Shown here one piece after another: positions 50,508-61,298 of a stretch of DNA of 64,000 bases (position 1 is the stretch's first letter; each line of letters opens with the position of its first letter). The translations under genes were made by a program, and so were the position numbers. Where the stretch lies: contig CAYHCE010000002.1 of NCBI GenBank assembly GCA_964355015.1, forward strand, positions 108,673 to 172,672, written 5' to 3'. The stretch is from CAYHCE01 sp964355015. GTDB lineage: Bacteria > Cyanobacteriota > Cyanobacteriia > PCC-6307 > Cyanobiaceae. Under the pieces are notes generated by a model. It worked only from the letters and a program-made list of their open reading frames with translations, was not told where the DNA came from and ran no database searches.

Positions 50508-50954
50508 TGATTTCCGCAGCATCAGATATTGGTTGTTCACCTCCGTGAAGCCTAATTGTTCGTAGAAGCCCTTGCAGTTCGACGTCATCAGATAAATCCT
50601 TTCTGCCCCAGCCACTGGGGCTGAGTCAAGCAGAGCCTTCACGACAGTTGTTCCAAGGCCCAGGCCATGAAAGCGCTCGTCGACCACGACGTCCCATAGG
50701 ACGGCCCGGTACACCCCATCACTGGTCGCACGTCCGAAGCCGATCAGCCATGACCCTTCCCAGAGGCTCACAGCGACCTGGCTTCCCCGCAGCATGCGGC
50801 GCAAGTCCGTGAGGATTCTGTCGCTGGCCCAGAAGCTGTTGCTTCTGAACAGCCTCTGCAATTGTCCAACGGCGTCGTTCGGCCGCAGCCCAGGCCCCAG
50901 ACCCAGTCGCAGTGCCGGCGCCCCCGGTCCATGGCGGAGCACTGTGACAGCCAC
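50499..50954 (-). CDS. GNAT-family N-acetyltransferase
   Basis: The 151-residue protein has the GNAT fold marks: VSLWEGSWLIGFGRATSDGV, AVLWDVVVDERFHGLGLGTT with the acetyl-CoA loop RFHGLGLG (a Q/R-x-x-G-x-G/A variant), and the final IYLMTSNCKGFYEQLGFTEV. The substrate may be an amine or a protein N terminus; it cannot be told. GTG 50954 is used because it gives the family length; the frame stays open upstream, antisense to the secA leader. The stop codon lies inside tRNA-Gly. Confidence 0.82.
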   Translation of the reverse strand: MAVTVLRHGPGAPALRLGLGPGLRPNDAVGQLQRLFRSNSFWASDRILTDLRRMLRGSQVAVSLWEGSWLIGFGRATSDGVYRAVLWDVVVDERFHGLGLGTTVVKALLDSAPVAGAERIYLMTSNCKGFYEQLGFTEVNNQYLMLRKSSG

Positions 50955-51195
50955 CTTCAAGCCACCACCCTTCGGGGGCCTTCTTGGGTTGCTGACATCC
51001 AGCAGGAGAACGGGTGGCTGGTGGGCTTCGGGTCGCAACGCACCATCTCGACCGGGGCATCGATTCCTATCTTGCGTTGTTCTGGTGCCGCCGCCCAGCC
51101 CGGCATGCCAGCAAACCCCTTGTCCCAGCTGGTGTCTGAGCCTTTCTTGGCTGTTTCGCGGTGATAGGGTTGATGGATCACGGACGACTGTCTCC

Positions 51196-54042
51196 ATGCT
51201 CAAGCTGCTGCTGGGTGATCCCAATGCCCGCAAGCTGAAGCGCTACCAGCCGATCGTTTCGGACGTCAACCTGCTCGAGGAGGAGATCTCCCCGCTCTCC
51301 GACGACGAACTGCGTGGCCGCACCGCCTCCTTTCGCCAGCGACTGGAGAAGGCAGGCACTCCCGTGCGCCAGCGCCAGCTGCTGGATGAACTCCTGCCTG
51401 AGGCCTTTGCCGTGGTGCGCGAGGCAGGCAAACGGGTGCTCGGTATGCGCCATTTCGATGTGCAGCTGATCGGAGGCATGGTGCTGCATGAGGGCCAGAT
51501 CGCCGAAATGAAGACGGGCGAGGGCAAGACCCTGGTGGCCACCCTGCCCGCCTACCTCAATGCCCTCACGGGTGCCGGCGTCCATGTGGTCACGGTCAAC
51601 GACTACCTGGCCCGCCGCGACGCGGAATGGATGGGCCAGGTGCACCGCTTCCTCGGCCTTTCCGTGGGGTTGATTCAGCAGGACATGGTTCCTAACGAAC
51701 GACGGCGCAACTACGCCTGCGATATCACCTACGCAACCAACAGTGAGCTCGGGTTCGACTATCTGCGCGATAACATGGCGAATGACATTGAGGAGGTGGT
51801 GCAGCGGCAGTTCCATTACTGCATTATCGACGAAGTCGATTCGATCCTGGTGGACGAGGCGCGTACGCCTTTGATCATCTCCGGCCAGGTGGAGCTGCCC
51901 CAGGAGAAGTACAGGCGCGCCGCCGAGATTGCTGCAGGGCTGCTGCGTGCAGAGGGCGTTTCCAAGGATGGCATCGACCCTGAGGGCGATTACGAGGTGG
52001 ACGAGAAGCAGCGCAACGTGACTCTCACGGACGAGGGCTATGCCAAGGCCGAGACCATGCTCGGTATTCGGGATCTGTTCGATCCTGCCGATCCCTGGGC
52101 TCACTACATCACCAATGCCCTCAAGGCAAAGGAACTCTTTATCAAGGACGTGAACTATATCGTGCGAGGCGGTGATGCTGTGATCGTCGACGAGTTCACC
52201 GGACGGGTGATGCCCGGCCGTCGCTGGAGCGATGGTCAGCACCAGGCGATTGAGGCCAAGGAGAATCTGCCGATCCAGCCGGAAACCCAGACCCTTGCCA
52301 GCATCACCTACCAGAACTTCTTTCTGCTCTATCCGCGCCTGGCCGGCATGACCGGCACCGCCAAGACGGAGGAGGTGGAGTTCGAGAAGACCTACAAGCT
52401 AGAGGTCACCGTGGTTCCCACCAATCGGGCCCGATCCCGGCAGGACCTGGTGGATCAGGTCTACAAGAATGAAGCCGCTAAATGGCGTGCCGTGGCAATG
52501 GAAACCGCTGGGATTCACCATGCCGACCGACCCGTGCTGGTGGGGACCACAAGCGTCGAGAAGTCCGAGCTGCTTTCCAGCCTGCTGGCGGAGCAGCAGA
52601 TCCCCCACAACCTGCTCAACGCCAAGCCCGAGAACGTGGAGCGGGAGGCCGAGATCATTGCCCAGGCCGGTCGAGCCGGCGCCGTCACCATTGCCACGAA
52701 CATGGCCGGACGCGGCACCGACATCATCCTGGGTGGCAATTCCGATTACATGGCCCGCCTCAAGTTGCGTGAGGTGCTGCTGCCGCGGCTGGTGCGCCCT
52801 GAGGAGGGCCACAAGCCGCCGATCCCCCTGCAACGTGAGCAGGGTAGCGGCGGCTTTGCTGCCTCTGCGGTCGGCTCCGCCCCGGCCAGAGCCCCCAGCG
52901 CAGCCCGTGCCATCGGAGCGCTCTTCCCCTGCGCTCTCACCGATGCCACCGAGCAGTCCCTGAGCGAACTGGTCCGCGGGCTGGTCAGGGCCTGGGGCGA
53001 CCGCAGCCTCACGGTGCTCGAACTGGAGGATCGCATCGCCCAGGCGGCCGAAAAGGCCCCCACCGACGATCCCCAGATCCAGGAGCTGCGAGGCCTGATA
53101 GTGCGGGTCCGGGCCGAGTACGACGTGGTGGTGAAGCAGGAGGAGGAGCGGGTGCGCCAAGCCGGCGGTCTGCACGTGATCGGCACCGAGCGCCATGAAT
53201 CCCGCCGGGTGGACAACCAGCTGCGCGGCCGCGCCGGCCGCCAGGGCGACCCGGGCAGCACCCGTTTCTTCCTCTCCCTGGAGGACAACCTGCTGCGCAT
53301 CTTCGGCGGCGATCGGGTAGCTGGGTTGATGAATGCGTTCCGTGTCGAGGAGGATATGCCCATCGAATCCGGCATGCTTACCCGCTCGCTGGAGGGGGCC
53401 CAGAAGAAGGTGGAAACCTACTACTACGACATCCGTAAGCAGGTGTTCGAGTATGACGAAGTGATGAATAATCAGCGCAAGGCGGTCTACGCCGAGCGCC
53501 GCAGGGTGCTGGAGGGCCGTGAACTCAAGCTGCAGGTGATCGGCTACGGCGAACGTACGATGGACGACATCGTGGATGCCTACGTCAACCCCGACCTGCC
53601 CCCCGAGGAGTGGGATCTCGGCCAGCTGGTGGCCAAGGTTCAGGAGTTCGTCTACCTGCTGGCGGATCTCACCCCCGACCAGCTGCGGGGGCTCTCCACC
53701 GAGGAGCTCAAGGCCTTCCTGCGCGAGCAGCTGCGCAACGCCTACGACCTCAAGGAGAGCCAGATCGAGCAGGCCCGTCCCGGCCTGATGCGGGAGGCCG
53801 AGCGTTTCTTCATCCTCCAGCAGATTGACACGCTCTGGCGGGAGCACCTGCAGGCCATGGATGCTCTGCGCGAGTCTGTGGGCTTGCGGGGCTATGGCCA
53901 GAAGGATCCGCTGATCGAATACAAGAACGAGGGCTATGACATGTTCCTGGACATGATGACCGCGATGCGCCGCAATGTGATTTATTCGATGTTCATGTTC
54001 CAGCCCCGGGTCGAGAGCGCGGAGGCGATCGCCACCGGCTGA
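51196..54042 (+). CDS. secA: preprotein translocase ATPase SecA
   Basis: SecA drives proteins through SecYEG at the plasma and thylakoid membranes. The 948-residue protein has Walker A MKTGEGKT at 105-112, DEVDSILVDEARTPLIISG, the preprotein crosslinking domain, and NBD2 with ATNMAGRGTDI and RGRAGRQGDPG. Between these there is a cyanobacteria/plastid-type insertion of about 130 residues (about 540-670) rich in Ala/Glu/Arg. The C-terminal zinc/SecB tail is absent, as usual in cyanobacteria. The ATG at 51196 gives the family start MLKLLLGDPN. Confidence 0.97.
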   Translation: MLKLLLGDPNARKLKRYQPIVSDVNLLEEEISPLSDDELRGRTASFRQRLEKAGTPVRQRQLLDELLPEAFAVVREAGKRVLGMRHFDVQLIGGMVLHEGQIAEMKTGEGKTLVATLPAYLNALTGAGVHVVTVNDYLARRDAEWMGQVHRFLGLSVGLIQQDMVPNERRRNYACDITYATNSELGFDYLRDNMANDIEEVVQRQFHYCIIDEVDSILVDEARTPLIISGQVELPQEKYRRAAEIAAGLLRAEGVSKDGIDPEGDYEVDEKQRNVTLTDEGYAKAETMLGIRDLFDPADPWAHYITNALKAKELFIKDVNYIVRGGDAVIVDEFTGRVMPGRRWSDGQHQAIEAKENLPIQPETQTLASITYQNFFLLYPRLAGMTGTAKTEEVEFEKTYKLEVTVVPTNRARSRQDLVDQVYKNEAAKWRAVAMETAGIHHADRPVLVGTTSVEKSELLSSLLAEQQIPHNLLNAKPENVEREAEIIAQAGRAGAVTIATNMAGRGTDIILGGNSDYMARLKLREVLLPRLVRPEEGHKPPIPLQREQGSGGFAASAVGSAPARAPSAARAIGALFPCALTDATEQSLSELVRGLVRAWGDRSLTVLELEDRIAQAAEKAPTDDPQIQELRGLIVRVRAEYDVVVKQEEERVRQAGGLHVIGTERHESRRVDNQLRGRAGRQGDPGSTRFFLSLEDNLLRIFGGDRVAGLMNAFRVEEDMPIESGMLTRSLEGAQKKVETYYYDIRKQVFEYDEVMNNQRKAVYAERRRVLEGRELKLQVIGYGERTMDDIVDAYVNPDLPPEEWDLGQLVAKVQEFVYLLADLTPDQLRGLSTEELKAFLREQLRNAYDLKESQIEQARPGLMREAERFFILQQIDTLWREHLQAMDALRESVGLRGYGQKDPLIEYKNEGYDMFLDMMTAMRRNVIYSMFMFQPRVESAEAIATG

Positions 54043-54046
54043 CTGC

Positions 54047-54826
54047 TCAGGCCGGTGGTGCCGGTGGCACCGGCCGGTCCCCCAGGAACTCCAGGATCTC
54101 CCGATCCTTGAGGTTCTGGGCCGAGCCGCCACACCCCTCCAGCAGGGGCCTGCCGGCGGCCACTTCGCGCAGGCAGTTCTGCAGCCGGCTGAGCTCGGTT
54201 TCGAGCGTGTCGATCCGCTCCATCAGGTTGCGGATCACCCTGGCTTCGGCATCGGGCAGCTGGGAGTGAGCCAGGGGGTCGATCCGCACTCCGGATTGGT
54301 GGACCACCCGGCCCGGGATGCCCACCACCGTGCTGTCAGGTTCCACGTCCCGCAGCACCACCGAGCCGGCACCGATACGGGTGTTGGCCCCCACCGTGAT
54401 CGCCCCCAGCACCTTCGCTCCGGCGCCGACCACCACGTTCTCCCCCAGGGTGGGGTGGCGTTTGCCGTGCTCCTTGCCCGTTCCGCCCAGGGTCACCCCC
54501 TGGAACAGCAGGCAGCGGTTGCCGATCTCGCTCGTCTCTCCGATCACCACGCCCATGCCGTGGTCGATGAACACCCCGTGGCCGATGCGTGCCCCGGGGT
54601 GGATCTCCACCCCGGTCAGGAACCGGCCCAGCTGGGAGAGCAGCCGCGGCAGCAGCGGCACCCCCAGGCTCCAGAGCCGGTGGCTGCAGCGGTGCAGCAG
54701 CAGCGCATGGAAGCCTGGATAGCAGAGCAGGATCTCGACCGTGCTGCGTGCAGCCGGATCCCGCTCCTTGATGATCCGCAGATCCGCCAACACGGGGCCG
54801 AGCAATCGCTGGATCGGAGAACCCAA
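54047..54826 (-). CDS. cysE: serine O-acetyltransferase
   Basis: CysE acetylates serine for cysteine synthesis. The 259-residue protein has the N-terminal helical block with ERDPAARSTVEILLCYPGFH and ALLLHRCSHRLW. The left-handed beta-helix has GVEIHPGARIGHGVFIDHGM, with its catalytic Asp/His, and QGVTLGGTGKEHGKRHPTLG. The first 14 residues are not conserved, so a start at the GTG before LADLRIIKERD is possible. The C-terminal tail contains a short coiled coil. It is convergent with secA, four bases apart. Confidence 0.93.
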   Translation of the reverse strand: MGSPIQRLLGPVLADLRIIKERDPAARSTVEILLCYPGFHALLLHRCSHRLWSLGVPLLPRLLSQLGRFLTGVEIHPGARIGHGVFIDHGMGVVIGETSEIGNRCLLFQGVTLGGTGKEHGKRHPTLGENVVVGAGAKVLGAITVGANTRIGAGSVVLRDVEPDSTVVGIPGRVVHQSGVRIDPLAHSQLPDAEARVIRNLMERIDTLETELSRLQNCLREVAAGRPLLEGCGGSAQNLKDREILEFLGDRPVPPAPPA

Positions 54827-54900
54827 GGCAGACGGGCGGGAGGGAAGGAAGAACGGTCGGACCTGGTCCGCCGACGGCGTCCGTCAGGCGCAGCAGGAGA

Positions 54901-55929
54901 TCATCCTGCCTGAGCAGGTTCCGGGTCGACGTAGCCGTCGCGGGGGCCGACCAGGCCGATCTCCTTGCGCAACAGGTCAATGGTGGCCGCGCCCAGGTAG
55001 CTCTGGGCGCAGTGCACCTGGGGAAGGCGCATCAGCTGGGCCCGGTTCTGGCGCAGGGTCTGTTCCACCAGCGGGAGGCTGGGGCGGTCGCAGAGCACGT
55101 GGCTGGCGGCCCGCAGCAGGGCCAGAAGGCGGCTGCCCACGTCCGGGTTGGCGGTCATCACCAGCAGTTCGTTGCCCCGCATGCTGTGCAGGATCACCTC
55201 GGCGGCCCGCAGGATGCCGGGGCTGATGCTCACCAGTCCGACGCAGCTGCCGGCCCGCAGCTCCTTGAGCAGGTCCAGCTCGTGGCGGAAGTCGTTGAGA
55301 TCCACCGCCACAGCCCGCACGCCGAACCGCTGGGCCAGTTCCTCCACGGGCTGCAGGAAGTAACGGCTCGTGACCACCGTGCCGTTGCTGGAGCTCTCCA
55401 GCACCGCTTCGAGTTCCTCCATCGGCACCACTTCCACCGGCACCTCCAGGACGGGTTCCAGCTCCTCGGCGATCAGCATCGAGGCGCCGATGTCCTCGCG
55501 GGGTGTGGAGACCAGCACCCGGGCACCGCAGCGCAGGCGCCAGTCGATCTCGCGGGTGAGCAGTTCGCGGGCCTGCTGCAGGGTGCAGCCCGCATTCAGC
55601 AGGCCATCCACGCACTGCCGTACCTCCCGGTCGATGTCGGGGCGCAGTCGGTTGCGCAGCCCTGGCGGCGCCTTCAGTTCCCGTGGCTTCTGCTGGTCGC
55701 GCACGTAGATGCCCGAGCCGGCCATGGCCTCCACCACGCCGTCGTTCTCCAGCTGGCGATAGACCTTGCTGATCGTGTTGCGGTGCAGGCCGGTCTGCAT
55801 GGCCAGCTGACGCGTGCTCGGCAGGCGATGGCCCGGGGGGTAGTGACGAGCCGCGATGGCGAAACAGATCTGGTTGTAGAGCTGGGTCGACGCCGGTATA
55901 TCGCTTTCCTGCTGGATGTGGAATCGCAC
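54901..55929 (-). CDS. GntR-family transcriptional regulator
   Basis: The 342-residue protein has an N-terminal winged-helix DNA-binding domain of GntR type (LYNQICFAIAARHYPPGHRL, PSTRQLAMQTGLHRNTISKV, YRQLENDGVVEAMAGSGIYV). The next 250 residues are a Rossmann-like, probably ligand-binding domain (LVSTPREDIGASMLIAEELE, GTVVTSRYFLQPVEELAQ, ELLVMTANPDVGSRLLALLR). It is not an aminotransferase (MocR) type, as no PLP lysine is present. GTG 55929 is used because VRFHIQQESDIPASTQLY matches the usual GntR start. It is divergent from the DLH-like gene and shares a promoter gap holding a strong inverted repeat. Confidence 0.88.
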   Translation of the reverse strand: MRFHIQQESDIPASTQLYNQICFAIAARHYPPGHRLPSTRQLAMQTGLHRNTISKVYRQLENDGVVEAMAGSGIYVRDQQKPRELKAPPGLRNRLRPDIDREVRQCVDGLLNAGCTLQQARELLTREIDWRLRCGARVLVSTPREDIGASMLIAEELEPVLEVPVEVVPMEELEAVLESSSNGTVVTSRYFLQPVEELAQRFGVRAVAVDLNDFRHELDLLKELRAGSCVGLVSISPGILRAAEVILHSMRGNELLVMTANPDVGSRLLALLRAASHVLCDRPSLPLVEQTLRQNRAQLMRLPQVHCAQSYLGAATIDLLRKEIGLVGPRDGYVDPEPAQAG

Positions 55930-56004
55930 GCCGGAACGGCCCTGAACGGTTGGGGCCACCCTACGGAGCTTCGGCGTCCGTGACAATTCCCCCTGTGGCA
56001 TACG

Positions 56005-56034
56005 CCACTGTGCCGGTGGCAACCGGCACAGTGG
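56005..56034. promoter_or_regulatory. 13-bp perfect inverted repeat in the GntR/DLH intergenic region
   Basis: CCACTGTGCCGGT at 56005-56017 and ACCGGCACAGTGG at 56022-56034 are exact reverse complements separated by GGCA. A smaller repeat, GTGGC (55995-55999) and GCCAC (56004-56008), shares bases with the left arm, so the two hairpins would exclude each other. The right arm ends just before TAGGAG, the ribosome site of the downstream gene. It could be an operator for the GntR protein or an RNA hairpin controlling initiation. Confidence 0.6.
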
Positions 56035-56045
56035 TAGGAGCGAAA

Positions 56046-56813
56046 GTGGAGAGCCGCGGACCCGGCTCGGTGCAACGCAGCAGTGACTGGATCGACATCC
56101 CCGTGGCGGCAGCCACCGGTGTGGCCCCCACGGAGCTGCGCTGCTGGTGGGCGCGGCCTGGAGGACCGGCGCGGGCGGGTGTGCTGGTGCTGCCGGAGGT
56201 GTTCGGGATCAACGGCTGGATCCGCACGGTGGCCGATCGGCTGGCGGGGGAGGGCTACAGCGCCCTGGCGGTGCCGCTGGTGGCGCGCACGGCTCCGGGG
56301 CTGGAGCTGGGGTACGGGCAGGCCGATCTGGCGGAGGGCCGGGGCCACAAGGACCGGGTCTCCACGCCGCAGCTGCTGGCCGACCTCGACACGGCGGCTG
56401 GCTGGCTTCTGGGGCAGGCGCCCGGCAGCCTCGGCTGCGTGGGCTTCTGCTTCGGCGGCCATGCCGCTCTGCTGGCCGCCAGCCTGCCTCGGATCACAGC
56501 CACCTGCGACTTCTATGGCGCCGGGGTGGCGAGTGGACGTCCCGGCGGCGGCGCCCCCAGCCTGGAGCTGTTACCGGATGTGCGCGGCCGGCTCTGCTGC
56601 TTCTGTGGAAAGCGCGATCCGCTCCTCCCAGCGGTGGACGTGGCGGCGATCCGCGCCGCCCTCAGGGCCGCCGATCCCGGTGGAGAGCGCCTGCGGCTGA
56701 TCGAGGTCGACGCCGGTCACGGCTACATGTGCGAGGCTCGCGCCGACCACGACCCTGCCGCGGCTGCCGAGGGCTGGCGGCGGATGCTGGAGCTGTTCGC
56801 CGAGGCGCTCTGA
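56046..56813 (+). CDS. dienelactone hydrolase family protein
   Basis: The 255-residue alpha/beta hydrolase has the DLH marks: VLVLPEVFGINGWIRTVADR near the N terminus, nucleophile Cys in GFCFGGHAAL, the Asp in CFCGKRDPLLP, and His in DAGHGYMC. The Cys nucleophile is characteristic of dienelactone hydrolases, though most cyanobacterial homologues have no proven substrate. GTG 56046 is used because TAGGAG lies five bases upstream; the frame is open further but would run through the inverted repeat. Probably regulated by the divergent GntR protein (inference). Confidence 0.85.
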   Translation: MESRGPGSVQRSSDWIDIPVAAATGVAPTELRCWWARPGGPARAGVLVLPEVFGINGWIRTVADRLAGEGYSALAVPLVARTAPGLELGYGQADLAEGRGHKDRVSTPQLLADLDTAAGWLLGQAPGSLGCVGFCFGGHAALLAASLPRITATCDFYGAGVASGRPGGGAPSLELLPDVRGRLCCFCGKRDPLLPAVDVAAIRAALRAADPGGERLRLIEVDAGHGYMCEARADHDPAAAAEGWRRMLELFAEAL

Positions 56814-56829
56814 GCAGCCCAGGCCGGAG

Positions 56830-57486
56830 TCAGGCCTCCGCAGGCGCCGCTTCGGGGCTGCCCAGCTGACGCACCGGTGACGGTATCGTGCGGACCGCCT
56901 TGGCGGCCAGAGCCGCCGCATCCTTCTCCTTGGTGAGCGGCGTCTTGCGGGGGGTGAGGAACATGATCATGTTGCGGCCCTCCCGCTTGGGCTCCTGCTG
57001 AATCTCGGCGCTCTCCTCAAGGTCCTTCGCCATGCGGAACAGCAGCTGCTCGGCCAGGGCCGTGTGCTGGATCTCGCGGCCACGGAAGATCACCGTGCAC
57101 TTCACCTTGTCGCCGTCCTTGAGGAAGCGGACGGCCTGACCGATGCGCACCTGATAATCATGCGAATCGATCTTGTAGCGCATCTTGACTTCCTTGACTT
57201 CTGTCTGATGTGACTTCTTCTTCGCTTCCTTGGCCTTTTTCTCCTGTTCAAACTTGAACTTGCCGTAGTCCATGATCCGGCAGACCGGCGGATCGGCCTT
57301 CTCGCTGACCAGCACAAGATCCAGTTCCCGGTCCTTCGCCACCTCCAGGGCCTCTTCCCTGGTGATCACCCCGAGCTGGCTGCCATCGGCATCGACTACC
57401 CGTAGCTGGGGGTAGCTGATCCTTTCGTTGATGTTGGGAAGCTCCCGGACGGGAGCGCGGCGATCGAAACGGGGACGAGGAGGCAT
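56830..57486 (-). CDS. infC: translation initiation factor IF-3
   Basis: IF-3 checks start codons and keeps 30S subunits free. The 218-residue protein has the family start NINERISYPQLRVVDADGSQ, the linker YGKFKFEQEKKAKEAKKKSH and the C-terminal domain with DSHDYQVRIGQAVRFLKDGD and VKCTVIFRGREIQH. An Ala/Pro-rich tail of about 40 residues extends past the bacterial core. Convergent with the DLH-like gene, 16 bp apart. Confidence 0.97.
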   Translation of the reverse strand: MPPRPRFDRRAPVRELPNINERISYPQLRVVDADGSQLGVITREEALEVAKDRELDLVLVSEKADPPVCRIMDYGKFKFEQEKKAKEAKKKSHQTEVKEVKMRYKIDSHDYQVRIGQAVRFLKDGDKVKCTVIFRGREIQHTALAEQLLFRMAKDLEESAEIQQEPKREGRNMIMFLTPRKTPLTKEKDAAALAAKAVRTIPSPVRQLGSPEAAPAEA

Positions 57487-57563
57487 TCAGGGAGGCGAGG
57501 GGACCGGCGGGGCGGCGGTGGGAAAGGCAGATGGGCAGGGCCAGCCACAGGGCTGCCAGGCTT

Positions 57564-58460
57564 TCACCCTAGGACGCGTTGGACCGCCGGCAAGGCCTGG
57601 TCGAGCGGATCGGTTCCGATCAGCCAGTGGGGCCGATGCTGCCGGCGGAACCAGGTTCGCTGGCGCTTGGCGTACTGCAGGGTGCGCCGGGTCGTCAGTG
57701 CGATGGCGCCGGCTTCGTCCAGCTCCCCTGCCAGCAGGCTTGCGGCCTCGCCATAGCCGATCGTCTCCAGCAGCGGCAGATCCGCCCCGTGGTGGGCGAT
57801 CAGCCGCTCCGTCTCCGCCACCAGCCCTGCGGCGTAGAGCCCCTGGGTGCGCCGGACGATGCGGTGGCGCAGGTCCGGCGGGTCGATGCCCAGTTCCAGC
57901 ACCCGCCAGGGCGGCGGACTGCTCCCCTGCTGGGTCGAGAGAGGTTGCCCCGTGACGTAGAGCACCTCGAGGGCCCGCTGGGTGCGCACCCAGTCGGCCG
58001 CGGCGATCCGGGCCGCGGCGGCGGGATCGGCCTGATGCAGCAGCTGGTGGCAGGTGGCCTGGCCGAGGCTGCTGAGCTGCGCCCGCAAGTCCGGTTGCGG
58101 CGGCACAGCGGGGGGCATCAACCCCTGTGTGAGGGCCCGCAGGTAGAGGCCGCTGCCCCCCACCAGGAAGGCGACGCCGCGACGGCGGTGTTCCTCGGCG
58201 ATGGCCGCTTGCGCCACGAGGCGGAACTCCTGCAGGTTCATCGGCCGATCGGGCTGGCGCAGGTCGAGCAGTTCGTGCCGAACCCGCGCCCGCTGCTGCG
58301 GGGTCGGCTTGGCGGTGCCGATGTCCATGCCCGCGTAGATCTGGCGGGAATCCACGCAAAGCACGGCCAGATCCAGGACCTCGGCCAGCTGGATGGCCAG
58401 TTCCGTCTTGCCGCTGGCGGTGGGCCCGAGCAGCACGATCACCACGGGCAGCGGCAGCAT
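57564..58460 (-). CDS. miaA: tRNA dimethylallyltransferase
   Basis: MiaA adds a dimethylallyl group to A37 of tRNAs reading UNN codons. The 298-residue protein has P-loop GPTASGKTELA, the catalytic region DSRQIYAGMDIGTAKP, the insert with VAFLVGGSGLYLRAL and the C-terminal TRRTLQYAKRQRTWFRRQHR. It lies 77 bp upstream of infC on the same strand; the 199-bp gap on its other side holds the promoters of miaA and gyrB. Confidence 0.95.
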   Translation of the reverse strand: MLPLPVVIVLLGPTASGKTELAIQLAEVLDLAVLCVDSRQIYAGMDIGTAKPTPQQRARVRHELLDLRQPDRPMNLQEFRLVAQAAIAEEHRRRGVAFLVGGSGLYLRALTQGLMPPAVPPQPDLRAQLSSLGQATCHQLLHQADPAAAARIAAADWVRTQRALEVLYVTGQPLSTQQGSSPPPWRVLELGIDPPDLRHRIVRRTQGLYAAGLVAETERLIAHHGADLPLLETIGYGEAASLLAGELDEAGAIALTTRRTLQYAKRQRTWFRRQHRPHWLIGTDPLDQALPAVQRVLG

Positions 58461-58659
58461 GGCAAGGTGCGGGGGGTGGACTCCACTTTCGAACAGCCCC
58501 TCAGAGACCCCTGGGTGCCGCTCTGGGCCTTCGGTGATAAGATCGGCCCCTGGGCGAAGGTTCGGGCGGCTTCCCGCGCCTCTTGGACCCCATTCTTCCG
58601 CAGCCCTGCCTCGATCACCCTCCTATGGACCTCGCCGTCCGCCAGGTGTGCCCTCCGGA

Positions 58660-60617
<1,958 letters not shown>

Positions 60618-60618
<1 letters not shown>

Positions 60619-60926
60619 TGGCCTGGCGCTGGGCCTGGATTCTTGGGCTCGCCCTGATCGCTCCGGCGGCCCTGCCGGCCGGGGGAGGGGAACACCGCTC
60701 GCCGGAGCTGCGGCGCCGCCGGACGGGTGATCCTCTGCTGGCGTCCGGCTGCACGACCCTGCGCTGCGCCCCTCAGCACTGCGCGCCCTCCCTGGGCTGT
60801 CTCGACGGAGGCCAACCGCTGCGCCTGCTGCGCACCTGGTGCGAGCCCGGTGGCCGGCGCTGGCTGCACGTGCAGGCGTCCGCCCCGGCGGCAGGGAGCC
60901 CGCGTCGGGGCTGGCTGCTGGGATGA
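60618..60926 (+). CDS. small secreted SH3-like protein
   Basis: The 102-residue protein has a signal peptide (WILGLALIAPAALPAGGG) and a Cys-rich domain with five Cys (ASGCTTLRCAPQHCAPSLGC and LRTWCEPGG) ending in WLHVQ and GWLLG, which looks like a bacterial SH3 barrel. Such domains usually bind cell-wall material. It is coupled to gyrB (TGATG) and to the next crcB gene (ATGA). Assignment by pattern only. Confidence 0.65.
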
Positions 60927-61297
60927 GTGAGGCTCTGCTGGTGGCCTGCGGCGCCGTCCCCGGTGCCTGGCTGCGGCTGCGGCTGATCAACCACTTCGAA
61001 CCCCTGCTGCCCCGCCGCCACTGGTCCACGCTCCTTGTGAACGCCTCCGCCTGTTTCGCCCTCGGGCTGGTGGTGGCTCTGGAGGGCCGTTGCGGCACCA
61101 CCTCGGCTGCTGGAGGGCTGTCGCTGTGGCTCGCCACCGGCTTCCTGGGAAGCCTCAGCACTTTCTCCACCCTGGCCGTGGAGCTGCTGCAGGTGGTGCA
61201 GCGGCGAGAGCGGCTCGAAGCGTTGCTCCTGGCCGGCGGGTCGGTGCTGCTGGGGCTGGGCACTCTGCACCTGGGCCTGCTTCTGGGCCGCCTCTGA
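60923..61297 (+). CDS. crcB: CrcB/Fluc fluoride channel subunit, first copy
   Basis: The 124-residue four-helix protein has the CrcB marks ACGAVPGAWLRLRLINHF and LGSLSTFSTLAVELLQ. The usual VN-x-x-G-S-F of helix 2 reads VNASACF, so the Gly-Ser pair is replaced. CrcB/Fluc dimers export fluoride. Two adjacent, diverged copies suggest an obligate heterodimer, as known in some bacteria. Overlaps the preceding stop by four bases (ATGA). Confidence 0.88.
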   Translation: MSEALLVACGAVPGAWLRLRLINHFEPLLPRRHWSTLLVNASACFALGLVVALEGRCGTTSAAGGLSLWLATGFLGSLSTFSTLAVELLQVVQRRERLEALLLAGGSVLLGLGTLHLGLLLGRL

Positions 61298-61298
61298 C

